From positions 62,001 through 126,000 of the forward strand of contig NZ_JBHUEA010000004.1 in the NCBI RefSeq assembly GCF_042680685.1: a DNA stretch of 64,000 nt, given 5' to 3'. Positions 39,457 through 48,012 of this stretch are shown here, piece by piece. How positions within the stretch are numbered: the stretch's first letter is position 1; every line of letters starts with the position of its first letter. This stretch comes from Amnibacterium endophyticum (GTDB lineage Bacteria > Actinomycetota > Actinomycetes > Actinomycetales > Microbacteriaceae). Made by a program: the position numbers and the translations under genes. The notes beneath the pieces were generated by a model. The model was not told the DNA's origin, ran no database searches, and worked only from the letters and a program-made list of their open reading frames with translations.

Positions 39457-40926
39457 TCAGGTGCGCGCGGGAGCCTCCCGCCGTGCCTTGTCGATGAAGT
39501 CCACGTCGCTGATGTCCTCGAGCGACTGCCGTTCGGCGCGGACGCCGAAGACGAGCGCGATGACGCCGCCGACGAGCATCATCCCGGCGCCGAAGTAGTA
39601 GCCGCCCGCGAGCGGGCCGCGGCTCTTCCCGTCCCCGATCAGCAGGCCGAACACCGCCGGCGCGATCGCGCCCGCGATCTGCGCGATCGCGAAGAAGTAC
39701 GAGATCGCCTGCCCCCGCAGCTGCAGCGGGAAGGTCTCGCTGACCGTGAGGTACGCCGACGACGCTCCCGCGGAGGCGAAGAAGAAGCAGACGCACCAGA
39801 GCACGGTCTGCGAGACCGCCCCGAGCGCGCCGGCGGAGAAGAGCGCGCCGGACACGCCGAGCACGAGCGCTGCGATCCCGTAGGTGGCGAAGATCATCTG
39901 CTTGCGCCCGATCGTGTCGAACAGCGGACCGAGGATCAGCGGGCCGGCGAGGTTGCCGAGCGCGAACGGGAAGAAGAACAGCGGGATCTGCTCCGTCGGT
40001 ATCCGGTAGAAGGTCGTGAGCACGGTCGCGTAGGTGAAGAAGATCGCGTTGTAGAGGAACGACTGCGTCACCATCATCGAGAAGGCGACCAGGGTCCGCT
40101 TCGGGTAGCGCTTGAAGAGCGTGTGCGCGATCACCCCGAACGGCACCCGGTCGTGCACGGGGATCTCGATCGCCTTCGAGTCCGGCACCGGCTCGAGCGC
40201 CGTGCCGGCCTCGTCGGCGACCTCCCGCTCGATGCGGTCGACGTTCGCCTCCGCGTCGCGCTCGTGCCCGTGGGTGATCTGCCAGCGCGGGCTCTCCGGC
40301 ACGTGCCGGCGCAGGAAGATGATGATCAGGCCGAGCAGCGGGCCCACGAAGAAGCCGATGCGCCAGCCCCAGCCCGACTCGTCGAGCGCGGGCTGGTTCA
40401 GCAGGAAGAGGTAGGCGGCGTTGCCGATCAGCGCCCCGCCCCAGTAGGTGCCGTTGATCGCGATGTCGATCCGCCCGCGGTACCGGGAGGGGATGATCTC
40501 GTCGATCGCGGAGTTGATCGCGGTGTACTCCCCGCCGATCCCCATGCCGGCGACGAAGCGGAACAGGTAGAGGAACCAGGGCGCGAAGGCGAATCCGGAG
40601 ATGCCGGACCCGACCAGGTAGATCGCCAGCGTCAGGATGAAGAAGCGCTTGCGGCCGAGCCGGTCCGACAGGCGGCCGAAGACGAGCGCGCCGACGACCT
40701 GGCCGAAGAGGTAGAAGGTCGCGGTGAGGGTGACCTCGAACGCCGACATGTCCAGCTGCTTCGCGAAGGCGTTCGCGGCCACGATCTGGACCTCGAGGCC
40801 GTCGAGGATCCAGGCGGTGCCGAGGCCGACCACGACGGTCCAGTGGAAGCGGGTCCACGGCAGGCGGTCCATGCGTGCCGGGATGAGGCTGCGGACGGAC
40901 CGCGCCTCCTGCGTCGTCGATGACAT
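39457..40926 (-). CDS. MFS transporter (sugar/organic-acid porter type)
   Basis: 489 residues with twelve predicted helices. Family motifs are GRLSDRLGRKRFFIL between helices 2 and 3, RFVAGMGIGGEYTAINS in helix 4, and the repeat GPLFDTIGRKQMIF in the second half; PESPRWQ follows helix 6. This is the sugar-porter/aromatic-acid symporter superfamily; substrate unknown. The N terminus starts with an acidic/Ser-rich tail. ATG 40926. No other gene is in its operon; the endonuclease gene on the same strand starts upstream. Confidence 0.9.
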   Translation of the reverse strand: MSSTTQEARSVRSLIPARMDRLPWTRFHWTVVVGLGTAWILDGLEVQIVAANAFAKQLDMSAFEVTLTATFYLFGQVVGALVFGRLSDRLGRKRFFILTLAIYLVGSGISGFAFAPWFLYLFRFVAGMGIGGEYTAINSAIDEIIPSRYRGRIDIAINGTYWGGALIGNAAYLFLLNQPALDESGWGWRIGFFVGPLLGLIIIFLRRHVPESPRWQITHGHERDAEANVDRIEREVADEAGTALEPVPDSKAIEIPVHDRVPFGVIAHTLFKRYPKRTLVAFSMMVTQSFLYNAIFFTYATVLTTFYRIPTEQIPLFFFPFALGNLAGPLILGPLFDTIGRKQMIFATYGIAALVLGVSGALFSAGALGAVSQTVLWCVCFFFASAGASSAYLTVSETFPLQLRGQAISYFFAIAQIAGAIAPAVFGLLIGDGKSRGPLAGGYYFGAGMMLVGGVIALVFGVRAERQSLEDISDVDFIDKARREAPART

Positions 40927-40992
40927 GCAGCGGACCGTACGCCCGCCTCGCTGGGAGGATCGATACCCGATCCCCAGGTCCCTCCCAGAGGC

Positions 40993-41673
40993 TCAGGCCG
41001 CGATGCGGGCCGTCAGGCTGATCGGCAGGTGGTCCGAGAGGCCCTGCGGCAGCACCTCGACGTCCTCGATGGCGAAGCCCGTCGACGTGATGAAGTCGAA
41101 GTAGCCCTGGAACCGCAGGCGCATCACGGTGCCGGAGTAGGTGGGCGAGCTCGTCCGGGTCAGCTGGTAGCCGGTGGCGGACAGCCGGCGCTCGAGGTTG
41201 CGCTGGAACCAGGGGTAGTTGAAGTCGCCGACCATCACCGACGGCACGTCGGCCGCCATCGCGCGCATGCCCTCGTGCGCGGCGGCGATCTGCTTGCGCC
41301 GCAGCGCGTTCGTCGCGGACAGCGGCGCCGCGTGGAAGTCGCCGACCAGCACCTCGCGTCCCGTCTCGTGGTCGAGCAGGTGGGCCGCGAGCAGCCGCTC
41401 GGCCGCGGGCTTCAGCACCCGGTCGTGCATCGACTTGCGCAGGGCGAAGAGCTTCCGCGCCTTCACCTCGAAGCGGTCCGCCCGGCTGTACATCGCGAGG
41501 CCGAGGCGGTTCGTCCGCGTCTGCTCGATCAGCTCGAGGTGGCCGAGGCGGTCCGGCATGTCGGTGTGGTCGCACTCCTGCAGGCAGAGCACGTCCATGT
41601 CGCTCGCCTCGGCGAGCGCCTCGAGCTCACCGCGAGCCGTGTGCTCGCGCAGGTTGTAGCTGACGATCTTCAT
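40993..41673 (-). CDS. Endonuclease/exonuclease/phosphatase family protein
   Basis: 226 residues with the EEP fold motifs in order: KIVSYNLREH, LCLQECDH (metal-binding Glu), GDFHAAPLSATN, VMVGDFNYPWF (catalytic Asp/Asn) and GLSDHLPIS (catalytic Asp/His). The family includes DNA repair nucleases, phosphatases and phospholipases; no signal peptide is visible, so it acts in the cytosol. ATG 41673 follows GGGAGG with an 8-nt spacer. Confidence 0.9.
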   Translation of the reverse strand: MKIVSYNLREHTARGELEALAEASDMDVLCLQECDHTDMPDRLGHLELIEQTRTNRLGLAMYSRADRFEVKARKLFALRKSMHDRVLKPAAERLLAAHLLDHETGREVLVGDFHAAPLSATNALRRKQIAAAHEGMRAMAADVPSVMVGDFNYPWFQRNLERRLSATGYQLTRTSSPTYSGTVMRLRFQGYFDFITSTGFAIEDVEVLPQGLSDHLPISLTARIAA

Positions 41674-41737
41674 CGGTCGGGCCTCCCACGGCCCTCCCCG
41701 CGGGCCCCGACCGACCCTAACCCGTTGCGCGGGAGCG

Positions 41738-42583
41738 TCAGGCGAGCACGTCCCGCGTCGTGAAGCGGCCGAAGGCGAGCGCGCCGAACACGACCACCCA
41801 GCCCGCCTGCACCGCCGCGGACGTGCCGAACACGCTCCAGTCCGGCGGCTGCCGGAGCAGGTCGACGAAGCCGAGCCAGGGGTCCGTCAGCAGGAAGGGG
41901 TGGATCGCGTCCAGCTGCGGCAGCTGGTCGAGCACCTGGCTCGTGATCGCGACCACCACGGTCGCCGCCATCGCGCCGACGGGCACGTCGGTGAGGGTGG
42001 AGATGAACAGGCCGACCGCGGCGAGCCCGAGCATCGACAGCCCGGTGTACAGGCCGATGAGCGCGAGGCGGCCGAGCCCCTCGCCGATCGGCACCTGGTC
42101 GCCGGAGAGCAGGGTGATCGGCCCGATCGGGAACAGCGCGGCGCCGATCAGCGTGCCGGCGACGACGATCGTCAGCGGGGCGGCGAAGCAGAACACGGCG
42201 GCGCCGAGGTACTTCACGAGCAGCAGCCGCGGCCGGCCGGCCGGAGCGACCAGCAGGTAGCGGAGCGTGCCCGTCGCCGCCTCCCCGGCGATGGTGTCGC
42301 CGGCGACGACCCCGATGGTGAGCGGGAGGAACAGCGGGATCGCGAGCACCAGCGCGGCGACCCCGACGAACAGGCCGTTGCCCGCGATGCCGGTCACGAA
42401 GGACGGTCCGCGGCTCGGGCCGCCGCCGTCCGCCGCGGAGATGCGGATCGCGACGGCGACGAGCACCGGCACGGCCGCGAGGGCGAGCAGCATCGCCCAC
42501 GTGCGGCGCCGCCGGAACAGCCCGGTCAGCTCCGAGCCGAGCAGGGCGAGGCCCGCGCGGCGGCGAGGCTCAGCCCGCGACAT
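41738..42583 (-). CDS. ABC transporter permease (ABC-2 type)
   Basis: 281 residues. Six helices; begins with a short basic tail then RRTWAMLLALAAVPVLVAVAI, and continues with GDTIAGEAATGTLRYLLVAP, which is the conserved coupling loop of ABC-2 exporters, and LLLVKYLGAAVFCFAAPLTIV. It pairs with the ATPase whose gene ends inside its start (14-bp overlap). The substrate is not evident. C terminus has two helices (VQAGWVVVFGALAFGRF). Confidence 0.88.
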   Translation of the reverse strand: MSRAEPRRRAGLALLGSELTGLFRRRRTWAMLLALAAVPVLVAVAIRISAADGGGPSRGPSFVTGIAGNGLFVGVAALVLAIPLFLPLTIGVVAGDTIAGEAATGTLRYLLVAPAGRPRLLLVKYLGAAVFCFAAPLTIVVAGTLIGAALFPIGPITLLSGDQVPIGEGLGRLALIGLYTGLSMLGLAAVGLFISTLTDVPVGAMAATVVVAITSQVLDQLPQLDAIHPFLLTDPWLGFVDLLRQPPDWSVFGTSAAVQAGWVVVFGALAFGRFTTRDVLA

Positions 42584-43505
42584 CGAATCCCTCGCCGGTC
42601 AGCTGCACGAAGCGGTCCTCCAGGGTCGGTTCCTCGACGGCGAGGCCCTGGACCCGCACGTCCTCGGCGACGAGCAGCGGCACCAGCGTCTCCGGACGGC
42701 GGGACCCGAGCGGCGCGACGACGTCGCCGCCCTCCCGCTCCACGTCCCGCAGCCCGGCGCCCTCGAGCACGCGCACCGCTGCCGGCCCGTCGGGGGTGCG
42801 CAGCCGGAGGCGCCTCTCGCCGTGCCCGCGCAGCTCGTCCAGCGTGCCCTGGGCGACGAGCCGTCCCGCGGACATGACCGCGGCGTGCGTGCACATCTGC
42901 GCGATCTCGGCGAGCAGGTGGCTCGAGACGAAGACGGTCGTGCCGTCCGCGGCCAGGTCGCGCACGAGGGTGCGCACCTCGCGGGTGCCCTGGGGGTCGA
43001 GCCCGTTCGTCGGCTCGTCGAGCACCAGCAGGTCGCGCGGCCGCAGCAGCGCGTTCGCGATGCCGAGCCGCTGCTTCATCCCGAGGGAGTAGGCCTTCAC
43101 CTTCTTGCCGCCCGCCGCCGTGAGCCCCACCCGCTCCAGCGCGGCCCCGATCCGCTCGCGCCGCGTGCGGCCGTCGGCGAGCGGGTCCGCCGTGTCGAAG
43201 CGGGCCAGGTTCGCGGGGCCGGACAGCCAGCCGGAGAACCCCGGGCCCTCGACCAGCGCGCCGACGCGGGGCAGCACGTCGCGGCCCGCGTCGGGCATGG
43301 CGGCGCCGAGCACGCGCGCCTCTCCGGCACTCGGCGCGACGAGCCCGAGCAGCATCCGGATCGTGGTCGTCTTGCCCGAGCCGTTCGGGCCGAGGAAGCC
43401 GAAGACGCTGCCCGCGGGCACCGCGAGCGCGAGGTCGGTCACCGCGTCGCGGCCGCCGAACCGCTTGCCGAGGCCCGCGGTCTCGACCGCGAGCGGAGCC
43501 GGCAC
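42570..43505 (-). CDS. ABC transporter ATP-binding protein (ABC-2 exporter type)
   Basis: 311 residues. Walker A GPNGSGKTTT, signature SLGMKQRLGIA, Walker B LLVLDEPTNGLDPQG and H-loop VSSHLLAEI are all present. The C-terminal extension (about 230-311) is the usual regulatory part of exporters that carry drugs or polymers. GTG 43505 starts only 2 bp after the stop of the preceding envelope-protein gene; the permease gene overlaps its 3' end. Together these three genes form one operon. Confidence 0.92.
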   Translation of the reverse strand: MPAPLAVETAGLGKRFGGRDAVTDLALAVPAGSVFGFLGPNGSGKTTTIRMLLGLVAPSAGEARVLGAAMPDAGRDVLPRVGALVEGPGFSGWLSGPANLARFDTADPLADGRTRRERIGAALERVGLTAAGGKKVKAYSLGMKQRLGIANALLRPRDLLVLDEPTNGLDPQGTREVRTLVRDLAADGTTVFVSSHLLAEIAQMCTHAAVMSAGRLVAQGTLDELRGHGERRLRLRTPDGPAAVRVLEGAGLRDVEREGGDVVAPLGSRRPETLVPLLVAEDVRVQGLAVEEPTLEDRFVQLTGEGFDVAG

Positions 43506-43507
43506 GC

Positions 43508-44551
43508 TCAGCGAGCGGCGACGGCCTGCAGGCGCTCGACCGGCACCGCCCCCGCGAGCACCCGGCCGTCGTCGGTGCGCAGCACGTTGACGAGCGAGGT
43601 GCTGAGCACGCGGCCACCGGCGACCTCGGTCGTCAGCCGCTGGTACGTCGGGTTCGACTCGATCGAGGCGGGCGCGGACCCGGCGGGCAGCTCGACGACC
43701 GCGCTCCAGCCGCTGCCCACGACCTCGGGGCGTTCGCCGGTCGGCGAGCGGTGGGATCCGGAGTGCGAACCGCCCACCCGCTTCGTCGTCACGGTCGCGT
43801 CCTTCGGCGGCGTGAAGGTGAAGTTCGACTCGGCGGGCACCGCGTAGTCGATGCTCGTGAAGCCGCTCTCGAAGGCGGGGGAGGAGGCGCCCCTGGCGAG
43901 GACGGCGACCTGCAGCGGCAGCCCGGTCGTCCCGTCGACCGCGAGGCGGACGGAGCCGACGGTGGTCGCGTCCGTCTTCGGCGTCAGGACCAGCGTGTAG
44001 GCGTCGCGGCCGGCGACCCGCTGCGTCGTGTCGACGGTGGTCGCGGTGGTCGGCCCGACGCGCTGCAGCAGGTCCTCCGCGATCTGCGCGGGGGTCATGG
44101 TCGTGCCCTCGGGCTGCTCCGCGGCGCCGCTGCCCTCGAGCTTCACGGCCCGGTTCTTCTTCGAGTCCCACAGCCAGACGGTGCTGCCGTCGCGGTACAC
44201 GTCGCGCTCCGCCATGTCGTCCAGCACGGCGACCCGCGTCCTCGTGCTGCCGGCCGCCCACACGTCCGCTTCGTGCGTGCCGGTCAGCAGGTTCAGCGTG
44301 GACGCGGTGTCGGAGTCGGAGCCCGCGCCCGTCGTCGGCAGCGACGGCAGGCCGAGGTCCGAGGTCTGCTCGATGCGGCCGCTGAAGCCGTCGATCGTCT
44401 TCGCCTTCGCGATCATCTCGAGCACCTGCTGCGGCGTCTTGTCCGGCAGCGCCGGGGGAGCGGCGGCCGCGACGAGGGGCACGGTGACGGCGCCGGCGAC
44501 GACGACCGGGGCGACGGCTGCCGGCAACCACTTCAGGAGGCGGGAGGACAT
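43508..44551 (-). CDS. LolA/RseB-like exported protein
   Basis: 347 residues. N-terminal signal-type helix (WLPAAVAPVVVAGAVTVPLV) and a LolA/RseB-like half-barrel domain: PQQVLEMIAKAKTIDGFSGRIEQT, VYRDGSTVWLWDSKKNRAVKL, AGRDAYTLVLTPKTD and VRLAVDGTTGLPLQV. Proteins of this fold bind lipid or lipoprotein moieties and in actinobacteria often act in envelope sensing. It is the first gene of an operon with an ABC-2 exporter, so it may deliver a lipid-like substrate. ATG 44551 is preceded by a -10 box TAGCCT, 6 nt. Confidence 0.8.
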   Translation of the reverse strand: MSSRLLKWLPAAVAPVVVAGAVTVPLVAAAAPPALPDKTPQQVLEMIAKAKTIDGFSGRIEQTSDLGLPSLPTTGAGSDSDTASTLNLLTGTHEADVWAAGSTRTRVAVLDDMAERDVYRDGSTVWLWDSKKNRAVKLEGSGAAEQPEGTTMTPAQIAEDLLQRVGPTTATTVDTTQRVAGRDAYTLVLTPKTDATTVGSVRLAVDGTTGLPLQVAVLARGASSPAFESGFTSIDYAVPAESNFTFTPPKDATVTTKRVGGSHSGSHRSPTGERPEVVGSGWSAVVELPAGSAPASIESNPTYQRLTTEVAGGRVLSTSLVNVLRTDDGRVLAGAVPVERLQAVAAR

Positions 44552-44557
44552 GCTGGA

Positions 44558-44563
44558 AGGCTA
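44558..44563 (-). promoter_or_regulatory. -10 box TAGCCT for the exporter operon
   Basis: TAGCCT ends 6 nt before the ATG at 44551, predicting a leaderless message. Confidence 0.5.
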
Positions 44564-44632
44564 CGTCCGTCCCGCACGGCACCGGCGCCCCGGCGTCCCT
44601 TCGTACCGTCCTCTCAGCCCCGCGGACCCCGC

Positions 44633-44702
44633 CTCGCTGGTCGAGGTGCGACGGAGGAGCCTTCTCGCTGGTCGAGGTGCGACGAAGGAGCCTCGAGACC
44701 AC
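44633..44702. repeat. Two tandem copies of the CTCGCTGGTCGAGGTGCG repeat
   Basis: Unit one is at 44633-44662 and unit two at 44664-44702; over their first 30 bases they differ at one position. Unit two continues with AGCCTCGAGACC. The same unit, on both strands, forms the palindrome at 31713-31800. It lies in the 256-bp gap between the exporter operon and the HNH gene; nothing else was seen in the gap apart from the two -10 boxes at its ends. Confidence 0.75.
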
Positions 44703-44795
44703 TGCCGCCAGCAGCACCGCCGCCGGTCGAACGCGAGGACGACTGCGACGGCCGAGACGCTCGGCCTGATACGAAGAAGTGTCCGAGCCCGTCGG

Positions 44796-44801
44796 TATCG
44801 T
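44796..44801 (+). promoter_or_regulatory. -10 box TATCGT for the DUF222/HNH gene
   Basis: TATCGT ends 6 nt before ATG 44808. Confidence 0.5.
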
Positions 44802-44807
44802 TCGGGC

Positions 44808-46418
44808 ATGGCGGAGGGCTCGGGCGGCGCGACGGTCTCGACCGCGCCGATCTGGGAGCCGCATGAGGACGAGCGGCTCCTCGCCCGTCGCCGGCGCCTC
44901 TTCATCCCATGGGCCGCGGGGATGCCGTCGTGGTTCCTCGAGGCCGCGATGGTGCGCGACCGCCGTCCCGGCGATCCGGACGTGCACGAGGCGCTCTCCC
45001 GGGTCGAGAACGAGCCCATGCGCGTCTGGGTCCTCACCGAGCTGCATCGGCGACGGCTGGATCCGGCCGCGACGACCGTCCGACTCGTGCACCTGCTCGA
45101 GACCGAGGTGCCGGAGGACGTGTGGGAGGCCCTCGAGGTCGCCGACGACTCGATCGCGGAGCCCGATCCGGTGCTCGCGGCACTCGACGAGGTGTCTGGC
45201 CACCAGCTGCTGCTGCAGCGCGCCGAGGCGCAGCGGGTCCTCGCCGCGGTCGCCGCCTGGCGTGCGGCGCTGGCGGAGGAGGCCGAGCCGCGGGCGTCGA
45301 ACACGCCCTACCAGCGCGGGGTCCTCGCCGACCTGGCCCACCGGCTGAAGGTCGCGCAGCAGACCGCGAGGAGCCTCGTGCACACCGCGATGGACCTCGA
45401 GGAGGCGCTGCCGGCGGTGTGGCGCTACTTCCGGGACGGGCTGACCACCTGGCGGGTGATGCAGACGGTCCACACGCACCTGGACGGACTCGACCCCGCT
45501 CTGCACCCCGAGTTCGACGCCGCGGCGCTGCGGAAGATCGTGGAGGTGTCGCCGACGGGGCTGCCGGACGCGCTGCGGCGTCTGCGCGAGCGCCTCCAGG
45601 CGTCCACGGCGGACGACCGGCACGAGCGGGCGTCCGCCCGGCGGCACGTCGCCGTGGAGCCGGCGGCCGACGGGATGGCGTGGCTGCACGCCTACCTGCC
45701 CGCGGTCGACGCCCTCGCGCTCGACCATCAGCTGACGAAGGCCGCGGTGCACGCCCGCGGACGGCAGGGCGAGACCCGCGGGGTCGGGCAGCTGCGCGCG
45801 GACGTGCTCGTCGACGGGCTCCGCCAGGCGCTCCGCAAGCCGCGGCGGGCGGGGAGAGGGACCCTCGTGCCCGGGCGCCGCGGCGTCGAGCCGCAGGTGT
45901 GCGTGACGATCCCCGCTCTGACCGCGCTCGGGCACTCGCGCGAGCCCGCGACGCTCGAGGGGTACGGCACGATCGGCCTTCGCACCGCGCTGCGGCTCGC
46001 GGGCGAGGCGAAGGCGTGGGTGCGAGTCCTGACCGACCCCGTCACGGGCGGCGTGCTCGCGCTCGGTCGCACCCGGTACCGCCCGTCGAAGGACATGCGG
46101 GTCCTGCTCCGGATGCTCGATGGCGGGACCCGGGGGCCGACGCGCCCGCGGGCTCCCGGCGAGGCCGAGGTCGACCACGTGGTCCCCTACCGCCAGGACG
46201 GCGCCGGCGGCCCCACCGAGATCGGGAACCTGGTGCTCCTCACGCACCGTGAACACCGCGACAAGACCGACGAGGCGCTCGCGTACGGCCTCCTGCCCGA
46301 CCGGACCGCGCTCTGGCGCACGCCGACCGGCACCACGATCGTCACCCGGCCCGTCGAGCCGCTGACCCCGACCCTGGTCCCGCCGGAGCTCATCGATCCG
46401 GACGACTGCCCCTTCTGA
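44808..46418 (+). CDS. DUF222 / HNH endonuclease-like protein with altered zinc ligands
   Basis: 536 residues. The long N-terminal part matches the DUF222 (13E12-type) proteins found in many copies in actinobacteria (LADLAHRLKVAQQTARSLVH, GLTTWRVMQTVHTHLDGLDP, YRPSKDMRVLLRMLDGG). The C terminus has an HNH core: EVDHVVPYRQDGAGGPTEIGN with D456/H457, and LTHREHRDKT. In related proteins cysteines around this core hold a structural zinc; here those positions are T (TRGPTRPRA) or other residues and the final HH is EH, so the nuclease may be reduced or have a changed fold. It is not a complete mobile element by itself. ATG 44808 is fixed by the -10 box. Nearby repeats of the 31-kb family lie just upstream. 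Confidence 0.85.
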   Translation: MAEGSGGATVSTAPIWEPHEDERLLARRRRLFIPWAAGMPSWFLEAAMVRDRRPGDPDVHEALSRVENEPMRVWVLTELHRRRLDPAATTVRLVHLLETEVPEDVWEALEVADDSIAEPDPVLAALDEVSGHQLLLQRAEAQRVLAAVAAWRAALAEEAEPRASNTPYQRGVLADLAHRLKVAQQTARSLVHTAMDLEEALPAVWRYFRDGLTTWRVMQTVHTHLDGLDPALHPEFDAAALRKIVEVSPTGLPDALRRLRERLQASTADDRHERASARRHVAVEPAADGMAWLHAYLPAVDALALDHQLTKAAVHARGRQGETRGVGQLRADVLVDGLRQALRKPRRAGRGTLVPGRRGVEPQVCVTIPALTALGHSREPATLEGYGTIGLRTALRLAGEAKAWVRVLTDPVTGGVLALGRTRYRPSKDMRVLLRMLDGGTRGPTRPRAPGEAEVDHVVPYRQDGAGGPTEIGNLVLLTHREHRDKTDEALAYGLLPDRTALWRTPTGTTIVTRPVEPLTPTLVPPELIDPDDCPF

Positions 46419-46456
46419 GTCGTCTGGTCCCGGCGAGCCCACTGTTGCGTCACATA

Positions 46457-46470
46457 CCCGATCGATCAGG
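46457..46470 (+). promoter_or_regulatory. Palindrome CCCGATCGATCAGG in the cysK promoter
   Basis: A 14-bp near-palindrome with the core GATCGATC, two matching outer base pairs and one mismatch. It overlaps the expected -35 (CCGATC, 46458-46463), 17 bp from a possible -10 TAGGCT (46481-46486). It may be the site of a repressor of cysteine synthesis; the regulator is not identified. Confidence 0.35.
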
Positions 46471-46519
46471 GCGGCGGTCCTAGGCTCCTTCGCGGTCCCC
46501 GACTTCCAAGAAGGCAGAC

Positions 46520-47455
46520 ATGGCACGCACCTACTCATCCATCACCGAGGCGTTCGGCCGCACCCCGCTGGTCAGGCTGAACCGCGTCACGGAGGGCGTC
46601 GGTGCCACCGTGCTCGCGAAGCTCGAGTTCTACAACCCCTCCTCCTCCGTCAAGGACCGTCTCGCGATCGCGATCGTCGACGCCGCGGAGAAGAGCGGCG
46701 CCCTGCAGCCCGGCGGCACCATCGTCGAGGGCACGAGCGGCAACACCGGCATCGGTCTCGCCATGGTCGGAGCCGCGCGCGGCTACAAGGTCGTGCTCGC
46801 GATGCCGGAGTCGATGTCGATCGAGCGCCGCAAGCTGCTCCGCGCCTACGGCGCCGAGCTCGTCCTCACCCCTCCCGGCGAGGGCATGCGCGGTGCCGTG
46901 TCGAAGGCGGAGGAGATCGCGGCGGAGCGCCCCGGTGCGGTGCTCGCGAAGCAGTTCGAGAACGAGGCGAACCCGGCGATCCACTACGCGACGACCGGCC
47001 CGGAGATCTGGGACGACACGGACGGCGAGGTCGACCTCTTCGTCGCGGGCGTCGGCACGGGCGGCACGATCACCGGCACGGGCCGCTACCTGAAGGAGCA
47101 GAAGCCCGACCTGAAGGTCGTCGCGGTGGAGCCGAAGGAGTCGCCGATCCTGAACGGCGGCAAGCCCGGCCCGCACAAGATCCAGGGCATCGGCCCGAAC
47201 TTCGTGCCCGCGATCCTCGACCGCGACGTGATCGACGAGGTGATCGACGTCGACATCGACCAGTCCGTCGAGATGGCCCGCCGCGTCTCCCGCGAGGAGG
47301 GCATCCTCGCGGGCATCTCCTCCGGGACCACGATCGTCGCGGCGCTCGAGCTCGCGAAGCGCCCGGAGAACGCCGGCAAGACGATCGTCGTGATCGTCGC
47401 GAGCAATGGCGAGCGCTACCAGTCGACGGTGCTCTTCGAGGGCATCGAGGGGTGA
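46520..47455 (+). CDS. cysK: Cysteine synthase A (O-acetylserine sulfhydrylase)
   Basis: 311 residues, standard length. A PLP enzyme that makes cysteine from O-acetylserine and sulfide. The PLP lysine is in PSSSVKDRL, the substrate loop is EGTSGNTGIGL, and the phosphate-binding glycine loop is GVGTGGTITGTGRYL; GISSGTT is also in place. ATG 46520 has AAGAAGG 6 nt upstream. Its stop overlaps the start of the serine acetyltransferase gene (GTGA), so both steps of cysteine synthesis are co-translated. Soluble, cytosolic. Confidence 0.97.
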   Translation: MARTYSSITEAFGRTPLVRLNRVTEGVGATVLAKLEFYNPSSSVKDRLAIAIVDAAEKSGALQPGGTIVEGTSGNTGIGLAMVGAARGYKVVLAMPESMSIERRKLLRAYGAELVLTPPGEGMRGAVSKAEEIAAERPGAVLAKQFENEANPAIHYATTGPEIWDDTDGEVDLFVAGVGTGGTITGTGRYLKEQKPDLKVVAVEPKESPILNGGKPGPHKIQGIGPNFVPAILDRDVIDEVIDVDIDQSVEMARRVSREEGILAGISSGTTIVAALELAKRPENAGKTIVVIVASNGERYQSTVLFEGIEG

Positions 47456-48006
47456 CCGCGGTCGCTCGGGTCGTCGAGGACGTCCGGGCGGCGAGGCAGC
47501 GCGACCCGGCCGCCAAGTCGGTGGCCGAGGTCGCGCTGACCTATCCCGGGCTGCACGCCGTGTGGGCCTACCGCCTGCACCACCGGGTGTGGCTGCGGGG
47601 GCACCGTCTCGCCGCGCGGGCCCTGTCGCAGGTCGCCCGGTTCCTCACCGGGATCGAGATCCACCCCGGCGCGACCATCGGGCGCCGGCTGTTCATCGAC
47701 CACGGCGCCGGCGTCGTGATCGGCGAGACGGCGGAGGTCGGCGACGACGTCACGATCTACCACGGCGTCACCCTCGGCGGCACGGTGTGGCGCGAGGTGA
47801 AGCGCCACCCGACGATCGGGGACCGGGTCCTCATCGGGGCGGGAGCGAAGCTGCTGGGCTCGATCCGCATCGGCTCGGACAGCGTGGTCGGGGCGAACGC
47901 CGTCGTGGTCCACGACGCCCCCGGGCACTCGCTGATCGTCGGGGTGCCGGCGACTTCGCGCCCCCGGTCCCCGCAGGACGCGAGCGTCCACAACTGGGTG
48001 ATCTGA
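47452..48006 (+). CDS. cysE: Serine O-acetyltransferase
   Basis: 184 residues, the short form of the enzyme. It acetylates serine with acetyl-CoA as the first step of cysteine synthesis. A helical N-terminal part (AVWAYRLHHRVWLRGHRLAA) precedes a left-handed beta-helix of hexapeptide repeats (IEIHPGATIGRRLFIDHGAG, VVIGETAEVGDDVTIYHGVT, GAKLLGSIRIGSDSVVGANA) with the catalytic histidine in IDHG and the conserved TIYHGVTLGGT. GTG 47452 overlaps the cysK stop. CysE and CysK normally form a complex, which fits the operon. The tail SVHNWVI at the end is the region expected to enter the CysK site. Confidence 0.95.
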   Translation: MTAVARVVEDVRAARQRDPAAKSVAEVALTYPGLHAVWAYRLHHRVWLRGHRLAARALSQVARFLTGIEIHPGATIGRRLFIDHGAGVVIGETAEVGDDVTIYHGVTLGGTVWREVKRHPTIGDRVLIGAGAKLLGSIRIGSDSVVGANAVVVHDAPGHSLIVGVPATSRPRSPQDASVHNWVI

Positions 48007-48012
48007 CCCCGG

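Noticed and set aside
44552..46418. Insertion sequence or composite mobile element around the HNH gene
   Set aside because: No transposase, terminal inverted repeats or target duplication were seen; the short repeats upstream do not flank the gene on both sides.
42570..46538. A 1322-residue open frame on the minus strand spanning several genes
   Set aside because: Only its last 311 codons, from GTG 43505, have ATPase motifs; the rest is antisense to the DUF222/HNH gene or out of frame with the LolA-like gene.
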